From Actinomycetes bacterium (GTDB lineage Bacteria; Actinomycetota; Actinomycetes; JAJYSQ01): a stretch of DNA of 8,549 bases. Location of the stretch: the NCBI GenBank assembly GCA_021793495.1, contig JAJYSQ010000041.1, positions 1-8,549 of the forward strand. Reading direction: 5' to 3'. Shown here piece by piece: positions 1-8,549 of this stretch (the stretch's first letter is position 1; every line of letters begins with the position of its first letter). Both the position numbers and the translations under genes were made by a program. The notes beneath the pieces are model-generated. The model did no database searches. It saw nothing but the letters and a program-made list of their open reading frames with translations, and had not been told where the DNA came from.

Positions 1-299
1 CCGCGGGCTCCCACGGCCACCGCACGGGCCACCGCGTCCGGGTCCTCCCCCATGGTGAGCATGACGACCCGGGCCCGAGGGTCGGTGACCAGGATCCGTC
101 GGGCCGCCTCGACCCCGCCGAGCCCGGGCATGCGCACGTCGAGCAGCGTGAGGTCCGGGTGCTCGACCGGGTACCGCGACACCAGCTCTTCACCGCTGGA
201 TGCGGTGGTCGTCGAGCCCACTCCAGGGACGTCGGCAACCACCCGGCGGATCGCCTCTCGGGCCAGCGGCGCGTCGTCGCAGATCAGTACGGTGCTCAG
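1..299 (-). CDS. Response regulator, receiver domain only (C-terminus cut by window edge)
   Basis: The 99 visible codons form almost a whole CheY-like receiver domain: an acidic pair D8-D9 after the first strand (VLICDD), the phospho-acceptor D54 in LTLLDVRMPG, and the switch threonine T82 in VVMLTMGEDPDAVARAV. The conserved lysine and any output domain lie beyond the window edge. The PLAREAIRRVV start, the RMPGLGGVEA loop and the spacing resemble NarL/FixJ-type regulators, so a C-terminal LuxR-type helix-turn-helix is likely but not seen. No ATG, GTG or TTG is available in frame from the ppx end to residue 20. The CTG at 299-297, ten bases after a strong AGGAGGAGG, is the best start. The gene follows ppx by 91 bases on the same strand, with no sensor kinase in the window. 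The family call is secure; the start and the output domain are inferred. Confidence 0.85.
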   Translation of the reverse strand, partial: MSTVLICDDAPLAREAIRRVVADVPGVGSTTTASSGEELVSRYPVEHPDLTLLDVRMPGLGGVEAARRILVTDPRARVVMLTMGEDPDAVARAVAVGAR

Positions 300-308
300 A
301 GCCGTTCC

Positions 309-319
309 ACCTCCTCCTT
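309..319 (-). promoter_or_regulatory. Shine-Dalgarno sequence of the response regulator
   Basis: Read on the minus strand, AAGGAGGAGGT is the best ribosome-binding sequence in the window. It lies 9 to 10 bases before the CTG at 299-297. The GTG at 310-308, which overlaps its end, is too close to be served by it and opens a frame of only four codons (GTG GAA CGG CTC TGA). The site therefore supports a CTG start for the receiver-domain gene. Confidence 0.65.
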
Positions 320-363
320 GCCTGCGCTGTCCCAGCTCGGACGAGTATCGGCAGCACCACCCC

Positions 364-382
364 CCGGGCTGAGCCGACCCGG
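364..382 (-). terminator. Possible GC-rich hairpin after ppx
   Basis: On the minus strand, CCGGG (382-378) and CCCGG (368-364) can pair around a 9-base loop, starting 8 bases after the ppx stop codon. A run of G, not T, follows, so this is not a classical intrinsic terminator. It could be a weak U-less terminator or a 3'-end stabilising hairpin for the mfd-to-ppx transcript, or chance in GC-rich DNA. The rest of the 91-base gap (300-390) holds the response-regulator ribosome-binding site and no convincing -35/-10 pair. Confidence 0.25.
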
Positions 383-390
383 CGATCTGT

Positions 391-1350
391 TCACGCCCGA
401 GGGTCAGCCAGCATCCCGAGAGCGATGCCGTCGAGGATGTCGTGCTCGCTGGCCACCAGCTCGGCGGCACCGATCGCGGCGAGGATCTCGGTCAGCAGCA
501 GGGCCCCGCCAGCGATCACATCGGCCCGGCCGGGGTGCAGGAACGCCAGCCCCCCGCGCTCGGCCATGGTCATCCTCAGCAGCCGGTGCGCAGCCACCGC
601 CACCTGGTCGGCCGTCAGCCGGGCCAGGTGGATGCGGGCGGAGTCGTACTCCCGCAGTCCGGCAACCATGGCTGCCACCGTGGTGACCGTGCCGGCGAGC
701 CCGACCACCGTGCCTGCCTCGGCCAGCGGTACCCGCTCGGCGGCTGCGTGCAGCGCCCGGTGGATGTCCCCGCGGGCCGCCTCGACCTGGTCCGAGGTTG
801 GCGGGTCGGCGTGCAGGTGGCGTTCGGTCAGTCGCACCGAACCGACATCGATCGAGGCACCGGCCAGCACGCGAGTGGCATCCGACCCGGTGCCCCCGCG
901 GACGAGCTCGGTCGAACCGCCCCCGATGTCCACCACCAGGTACGGCGCGGGCATCCTCGCGGCCACGAGATCCCCGGTGGCCCCGGCGAACGACAGCTCG
1001 GCCTCCTCGGCGCCGCTGACCACCTCGGGGGCGACCCCGAGGATCTCCCGGACGCCGGTGGTGAACTGGTCGCGGTTGACGGCATCTCGGGTCGCGCTGG
1101 TCGCGACGAACCGGACCCGGACCGCACCCAGTCGTTCGATCCGCTCGGCGTAGCGGCGGGTCGCGGCGAACGTCCGGGCCAGCGCCTCGTCGGCCAGCCG
1201 ACCGGTCCGGTCCACGTCCTGGCCCAACCGTACGATCTCCATCAGACGCTCGACCGGCACCAGGTGGGCACCGGCGCCGGTGCCCACCGTGTCGGCCACG
1301 AGCAGCCGGATGGAGTTCGTCCCGCAGTCGATGGCCGCGACCCGCGTCAC
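391..1350 (-). CDS. ppx: Ppx/GppA family exopolyphosphatase
   Basis: This encodes a 319-residue protein of the Ppx/GppA phosphatase family (sugar kinase/actin/Hsp70 fold), whose members cleave terminal phosphate from polyphosphate or from pppGpp. Visible motifs are the phosphate-binding loop AAIDCGTNSIRLLVAD (5-20), SGAEEAELSFAG (112-123) carrying the conserved acidic pair expected to activate water, the second phosphate loop VVDIGGGSTELV (139-150), and GLAGTVTTVAAM (217-228). At about 320 residues it is the short, two-domain actinobacterial type, lacking the C-terminal HD-like domain of E. coli Ppx. The GTG at 1350 is preferred over the upstream ATG at 1392 because the family fold starts at once (VTRVAAIDCGTNS) and because it forms a GTGA overlap with the DUF501 stop codon. 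Its place after eno-ftsB-DUF501 matches mycobacterial ppx2 (Rv1026). Whether the substrate is polyphosphate or a guanosine nucleotide cannot be read from the sequence. Confidence 0.93.
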   Translation of the reverse strand: MTRVAAIDCGTNSIRLLVADTVGTGAGAHLVPVERLMEIVRLGQDVDRTGRLADEALARTFAATRRYAERIERLGAVRVRFVATSATRDAVNRDQFTTGVREILGVAPEVVSGAEEAELSFAGATGDLVAARMPAPYLVVDIGGGSTELVRGGTGSDATRVLAGASIDVGSVRLTERHLHADPPTSDQVEAARGDIHRALHAAAERVPLAEAGTVVGLAGTVTTVAAMVAGLREYDSARIHLARLTADQVAVAAHRLLRMTMAERGGLAFLHPGRADVIAGGALLLTEILAAIGAAELVASEHDILDGIALGMLADPRA

Positions 1351-1888
1351 GGCTGTTGGACCGCAGTGCAGGATCCCGGCGCGCCCCAGCACCGGTCAGG
1401 CCCGAGACCTTGGGCACCCAGCAGGGTGAGCACCCGGTCCCCGATCGGGTTGATGCCCGTTCCAGCAGCCAGGGCGTGGGCCACCAGGGCGTGCAGGCAC
1501 TTGACCCGGTCCGGCATGCCCCCCGCGCTGACCCCCGCGAGCTCGGGGACCACGCCGAGCTCCTCGCGCCGGGCCTGGTAGTCCCGGTGGGCCCGGCGGT
1601 ACGCCTCGCCGAGCTCGGCGTCGGACTGCAGGTCAGCGGTCATCGTGGCCATCACGCCCGAGGACTCCAGGCTGCTCACCCGGGACACCGCGCGTGGGCA
1701 GGTGAGGTAGAACACGGTGGGGAACGGTGACCCGTCCGCTAGCCGGGGGTCGGTGACCACCACGTCGGGCAACCCGCAGCCACACCGGTGACCGACCCCG
1801 GACACTTCCCGTGCGGTGCGGCCGAGCCCGGCAGTCACGGCCGCCCGGTCCCGCTCGCTGATCGAGGTGCGCTCGGCGCGCAGCCCCG

Positions 1889-1892
<4 letters not shown>
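1347..1892 (-). CDS. DUF501 family protein, function unknown
   Basis: This 181-residue protein belongs to the DUF501 family, which is conserved in Actinobacteria next to eno and ftsB. I know of no established function. Family landmarks are HRCGCGLPDVV (35-45), FPTVFYLTCPRA (57-68), a charged helical stretch at 91-112, and the near-invariant VSAGGMPDRVKCLHALVAHA (121-140). Cysteines at 37, 39, 65 and 132 with histidines at 35, 134 and 139 could form a metal site or redox pair, which is inference from residue type and conservation. There is no signal peptide or membrane helix, so a cytoplasmic protein is expected. The C-terminus (160-181) is a variable tail with two more cysteines (168, 175). 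GTG at 1892 overlaps the ftsB stop as GTGA and has no clear Shine-Dalgarno sequence, and its own stop overlaps the ppx start the same way. Translation is therefore probably coupled on both sides. Confidence 0.93.
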
Positions 1893-5417
<3,525 letters not shown>

Positions 5418-5421
5418 CCGC

Positions 5422-6492
5422 CTATCGTCGCCCCCCCGGCGTGCGGGGCTCACCCTGGGGGGCCGGAGCGGACTCGCGCTCGGCCTGCCGGACCTGGTCG
5501 GCGTACCGGCGCACGGCGGCGCGCAACGCACCCTCGGGGTCGATCCCCTGAGCCTGGGCCGCGGCGGCCAGCGCCAAGAGCCGATCACCGACGTCTCCCC
5601 GAGGATCCTCCTGATCGCCGGTGGGTGTCGCCATGACGCCGGCACGGCGAGCCCGTCCGGCGACCGCGGCGGCCAGCGCCAGCCCCGGCTGGGCCAGCGG
5701 CACCCCGTCGAGGACGGAGCCGCGCTGCTTCTCCGCCCGCTTGCGCGCGTCCCACCCCTCCTCGGACCACGCCGGCAGATCCAGCGGGCCTGCCACGCCT
5801 GGCCTGCCGGGCGACGCCGGCTCGGCACCGGGTGCGAAGACGTGGGGGTGGCGGCGGACCAGCTTCGCCGCGATCGCCTCGGCCACCTGGTCGATCCCCC
5901 ACGGGTCGCCGAGGTCCTCCTCGGCCAGCCGAGCGTGGAACACCACCTGGAGCAGCAGGTCGCCGAGCTCCTCCCGCATCGCGGACCGGTCGTCGGTCTC
6001 CACGGCCTCGATGACCTCGTAGGTCTCCTCGAGCAGGAAGGCCAGCAGCGACGCGTGGGTCTGGGCCGCGTCCCACGGGCACCCCCCCGGGGAGCGCAGC
6101 CGGTCCAGCACGGCCACCAGGTCGATCACCCGGGCACCGGGAAGGTCGTAGGAGCCGGCCAGCGGGGCACGCCCGACGTCGTGACCGGCCAGCGCCTCGG
6201 CCAGCGCGGGGTCCCCGTCGACCGGGTCGGCCAGCCACACCACCGGGCCACCGGTAGACCGCAGCGACTCGAGCGCCCAGGTCACCCGGGCAGCCTGGCC
6301 GAGGTCGTACGCCCCGCCGGGCTCGGCGACCGGGATCCCGACCTCGGCGAGCCCAGCACGCTGCGGATGCCCGGGTCCGGCACCGACGGCGCCGTGCTCC
6401 TCGGCCGAGAAGAGCACCCGCCAGGCGTCGCGGGACAGCAGGCCCGGGGCGACCCGCGGGCTGGTGGTCAGCCAGACGACCGGCCGGGTCAC
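5422..6492 (-). CDS. mazG: MazG family nucleoside triphosphate pyrophosphohydrolase
   Basis: MazG hydrolyses (d)NTPs to (d)NMPs and pyrophosphate; it helps remove damaged nucleotides and can affect (p)ppGpp levels. This protein has 356 residues. The active MazG domain spans about 124-222: LRSPGGCPWDAAQTHASL, then the metal-binding EETYE (155-159) and EELGD (174-178). A second, MazG-like helical region (about 268-338) ends in GIDPEGALRAAVRRY but its EExxD-equivalent reads DVGD, so it is probably non-catalytic. The first 120 residues (VVWLTTSPRVAPGLL and on) are divergent. They occupy the position of the tetrapyrrole-methylase-like domain fused to MazG in B. subtilis YabN and appear degenerate, which is inference. 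The GTG at 6492 overlaps the stop of the lipoprotein gene as GTGA, and the family start fits it better than the ATG at 6588. Mfd and MazG neighbours suggest a shared genome-maintenance theme. Confidence 0.94.
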   Translation of the reverse strand: MTRPVVWLTTSPRVAPGLLSRDAWRVLFSAEEHGAVGAGPGHPQRAGLAEVGIPVAEPGGAYDLGQAARVTWALESLRSTGGPVVWLADPVDGDPALAEALAGHDVGRAPLAGSYDLPGARVIDLVAVLDRLRSPGGCPWDAAQTHASLLAFLLEETYEVIEAVETDDRSAMREELGDLLLQVVFHARLAEEDLGDPWGIDQVAEAIAAKLVRRHPHVFAPGAEPASPGRPGVAGPLDLPAWSEEGWDARKRAEKQRGSVLDGVPLAQPGLALAAAVAGRARRAGVMATPTGDQEDPRGDVGDRLLALAAAAQAQGIDPEGALRAAVRRYADQVRQAERESAPAPQGEPRTPGGRR

Positions 6493-7172
6493 GGCCCGGT
6501 GACCGACGCCGGGCTGCTGAAGGTCGGGTCGGGGCTGGACAGGCCTGAGCCGGTAGGCGCCACGACGGTCCCGCTCGCCGGGTCCCACTGGCCGAACCGG
6601 GGGCTGACCCGGATCGTCAGCCCCCGGGCCACCTTCGTGAGGTAGGCGGACGCCCGGGCCGTGCGCTCGGTCGCCAGGCTGGCCGCGGAGCCGGGTACCA
6701 GCGCCTCGCCGATCTTGGTGTACAGCACCACGTCGCGCAGGAACGCGTTGGCCTGGGACGGCGCGACGTTCTGTTGGAGCAGCTGGTTGGTCAGCCCCTG
6801 TGCCCCACCCAGCTGGGCCGCGTACGAGGCGCGGGCCCGGTCGACCTGACCCGGGGTGACGGTCAGCCCGAGCTGCCCGGCGGCCCGCTGCAGCACCTGG
6901 TCGAGCACGAACCGCTGGATCAGGTCACGCTGCAGCTGACCGTTGCTGGCCAGCGAGGACACTGCGGCCCCCCGCAGCCGGAGCAGCTGGGACGACTGGC
7001 TGTCCACGGTGGTGGTGGTCAGCCGCTGGCTGCCGATGACCGCCGCCGCGCCCGGCAGGTTCGCGCCGCACGCGGTGAGCGAGGCGACGGCGAGCAGCGC
7101 GACGGCGAGCCCCAGCAGGCGCCGAGGCGTCCGACGTCGTCGAGAGGTGTCCAACGGGCTTCCTTTCATCAT
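6489..7172 (-). CDS. Lipoprotein with SurA-like N-terminal domain
   Basis: This encodes a 227-residue exported lipoprotein. A basic n-region (RRRRTPRR, 11-18), a hydrophobic core (LLGLAVALLAVA, 19-30) and the lipobox SLTAC (31-35) mark C35 as the lipid-modified cysteine. The mature part (about 42-155) is helical and matches the SurA N-terminal chaperone fold seen in actinobacterial proteins (QRDLIQRFVLDQVLQRAA, LGLTVTPGQVDRA). It ends in the VSPRFGQWDPASGTVV motif common to this group. No parvulin peptidyl-prolyl isomerase domain is present, so a chaperone or holdase role at the membrane surface is inferred. The start is uncertain: ATG at 7172 or 7169, or TTG at 7154, which has AAAGGA six bases upstream and gives a cleaner signal peptide (221 residues). 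It starts 21 bases after mfd and overlaps mazG by GTGA. It is a plausible substrate of Lnt. Confidence 0.88.
   Translation of the reverse strand: MMKGSPLDTSRRRRTPRRLLGLAVALLAVASLTACGANLPGAAAVIGSQRLTTTTVDSQSSQLLRLRGAAVSSLASNGQLQRDLIQRFVLDQVLQRAAGQLGLTVTPGQVDRARASYAAQLGGAQGLTNQLLQQNVAPSQANAFLRDVVLYTKIGEALVPGSAASLATERTARASAYLTKVARGLTIRVSPRFGQWDPASGTVVAPTGSGLSSPDPTFSSPASVTGP
7161..7166 (-). promoter_or_regulatory. Ribosome-binding site favouring a TTG start of the lipoprotein gene
   Basis: AAAGGA on the minus strand lies six bases before TTG at 7154-7152, an ideal distance. The ATG at 7172 has only GGGGGA three bases before it. Ribosomes may therefore start at the TTG, trimming six residues from the signal peptide without changing the mature lipoprotein. 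Confidence 0.4.
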
Positions 7173-7193
7173 CCGTCCCCCAGGCGCAGGGGG

Positions 7194-8549
7194 TCAGCGT
7201 GCCTGGGCCGCTGGTGCTCCCGCGGCCGGGGTCGGGTCAGCGACCACCGTAGCGAGGAGGTCGCGGACCCAGGCGAGCAGGGCGACGTCGCGCAGCGCGA
7301 CCCCACCGATTCGAGCCGTGGTCGGCCGCGGTACCAGGATGGTACGGAGCGCGGGCTTGACCACCGCGCCGGGGTACAGCCGGGTCAGCCGGATCCGTCG
7401 GCTGTCCGGAAGCTCGACGGGGGCCAGCCGTACGTGCCCACCGGCCAGCGTGACCTCGGTGACCCTGGCCTGGCGGGCGGCCAGCCGGAGCCGGGCAACC
7501 TCGATCAGGTTGGCCACCGGTTCGGGCATCGCCCCGTACCGGTCGACCAGCTCGGCCCGGACCGCATCCAGAGAGGTCTCGTCGCCGACCGAGGCGAGCT
7601 TGCGGTAGGCCTCCAAGCGCAGCCGCTCGCCCGGGATGTAGCCGTGCGGCAGGTGGGCGTCGACCGGGAGCTCGATGCGCACCTCGGTGCTGGCCACCGG
7701 CGCCTGACCCTTGAACTCCGCGACCGCCTCGCCGACCATCCGCACATAGAGGTCGAACCCCACGTCGGCGATGTGCCCCGACTGCTGCGCCCCCAGGAGG
7801 TTCCCCGAGCCGCGGATCTCCAGGTCCTTCATCGCCACCGCGGTCCCCGAGCCGAGATCGGTGTGCGCGGCGATGGTGGTCAGTCGGTCGTGCGCCGTCT
7901 CGGACAGCGGCCGGTCGGGCGGGTAGGTGAAGTACGCGTAGGCCCGCTCCCGGCCCCGGCCCACCCGGCCTCGCAGCTGGTAGAGCTGCGCCAGACCCAA
8001 GGCATCGGCCCGGTCGACCACCAGGGTGTTGGCGTTGGAGATGTCCAGCCCGTTCTCCACGATCGTCGTGGTGACCAGCACGTCGAACTCCTTGTCCCAG
8101 AAGCCGGCGATCACGTGCTCGAGGACCCGCTCGTTGAGCTGGCCGTGGGCCACCGCGACCCGCGCCTCCGGCACCAGCGTGCGGATCCGCTCGGCCACCC
8201 GGTCGATCGACTCCACCCGGTTGTGGATGTAGAACACCTGGCCGTCGCGCAGCAGCTCACGACGGATCGCCGCGGTCACCTGGCGCTCGTCATAGGCGCC
8301 GACGAAGGTCAGGACCGGGTGGCGCTCCTCCGGCGGGGTCGCCAGCACCGACATCTCACGGATCCCGGTCACCGCCATCTCCATGGTCCGCGGGATCGGG
8401 GTGGCGGACATGGTCAGCACGTCGACGCTGGTCCGCATCGAGGTCAGCACCTCCTTGTGCTCGACGCCGAAGCGCTGCTCCTCGTCGATGATGACCAGAC
8501 CGAGGTCCTTGAACCGGACCTCCCCGGACAGCAGCCGGTGGGTGCCGAT
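7194..8549 (-). CDS. mfd: Transcription-repair coupling factor Mfd (C-terminal 451 residues)
   Basis: Mfd is a DNA translocase that removes RNA polymerase stalled at lesions and recruits UvrA for nucleotide-excision repair. The visible part is in frame to the window edge, so the N-terminal UvrB-like and RNA-polymerase-binding regions are outside. Counting from the first visible codon: GTHRLL (2-7), Walker [15 protein letters not shown] (20-33), motif [12 protein letters not shown] (48-56), [10 protein letters not shown] (106-115), [11 protein letters not shown] (160-170), and motif [10 protein letters not shown] (191-198). The Mfd/RecG TRG-type region follows ([20 protein letters not shown], 234-253), as do [21 protein letters not shown] (300-320) and the C-terminal regulatory domain to the end. 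[15 protein letters not shown] (254-268) distinguishes Mfd from RecG. The C-terminus ends in an Ala/Pro-rich tail. It is probably the first visible gene of the operon, with the lipoprotein gene 21 bases downstream. Confidence 0.98.
   Translation of the reverse strand: MGTHRLLSGEVRFKDLGLVIIDEEQRFGVEHKEVLTSMRTSVDVLTMSATPIPRTMEMAVTGIREMSVLATPPEERHPVLTFVGAYDERQVTAAIRRELLRDGQVFYIHNRVESIDRVAERIRTLVPEARVAVAHGQLNERVLEHVIAGFWDKEFDVLVTTTIVENGLDISNANTLVVDRADALGLAQLYQLRGRVGRGRERAYAYFTYPPDRPLSETAHDRLTTIAAHTDLGSGTAVAMKDLEIRGSGNLLGAQQSGHIADVGFDLYVRMVGEAVAEFKGQAPVASTEVRIELPVDAHLPHGYIPGERLRLEAYRKLASVGDETSLDAVRAELVDRYGAMPEPVANLIEVARLRLAARQARVTEVTLAGGHVRLAPVELPDSRRIRLTRLYPGAVVKPALRTILVPRPTTARIGGVALRDVALLAWVRDLLATVVADPTPAAGAPAAQAR

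Noticed and set aside
308..310. Four-codon leader peptide (GTG GAA CGG CTC TGA) before the response regulator
   Set aside because: Its start overlaps the Shine-Dalgarno sequence, leaving too little spacing for initiation, and the peptide has no attenuator-like codon run.
1467..1498. Near-repeat CCAGGGCGTG within the DUF501 gene
   Set aside because: It is explained by the repeated coding pattern for HALVAHAL, a conserved family sequence, and is not a DNA-level repeat.
200..1581. Plus-strand open frames opposite ppx
   Set aside because: Low-complexity Ser/Arg/Thr/Pro translations with no motif; the opposite strand encodes the Ppx/GppA family motifs.

Overview
This is a high-GC chromosomal segment (roughly 70% G+C by eye) from an actinomycete. 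The evidence is the gene order, the codon use (G or C at nearly every third position), the many GTG starts, and the presence of families typical of Actinobacteria (DUF501, an FtsB/DivIC-like protein with a long tail, a SurA-domain lipoprotein lacking a parvulin domain). The genus cannot be fixed from the sequence alone.

All nine genes lie on the minus strand, so transcription runs from high to low coordinates. In transcription order they are: mfd (C-terminal 451 codons, enters from the right edge); a lipoprotein with a SurA-like N-terminal domain; mazG; lnt (apolipoprotein N-acyltransferase); eno (enolase); ftsB/divIC; a DUF501 gene; ppx (Ppx/GppA exopolyphosphatase family); and, after a 91-base gap, the receiver domain of a response regulator cut by the left edge. 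From mfd to ppx no gap exceeds 35 bases, and four junctions are 4-base GTGA stop/start overlaps, so this looks like one long, translationally coupled operon. It resembles the mycobacterial order mfd-mazG-lpqU-eno-ftsB-DUF501-ppx2, with lnt in the position of the lipoprotein gene and a lipoprotein gene moved to between mfd and mazG.

The cluster combines DNA repair (Mfd), nucleotide-pool cleaning (MazG), lipoprotein maturation (Lnt and a probable substrate), glycolysis (Eno), cell division (FtsB) and polyphosphate or (p)ppGpp metabolism (Ppx). DUF501 is the one conserved member without an established function.

No mobile element, CRISPR array, tRNA or rRNA was seen, and no stretch over 300 bases lacks a gene. 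I do not see a new multi-gene system. The points most worth a second look are the uncharacterised DUF501 gene inside a coupled ftsB-ppx block, the probable CTG start of the response regulator, the only in-frame TTA codon of the window in the lnt tail, a perfect 16-base tandem repeat across the lnt stop codon, and a substitution in a conserved enolase motif.
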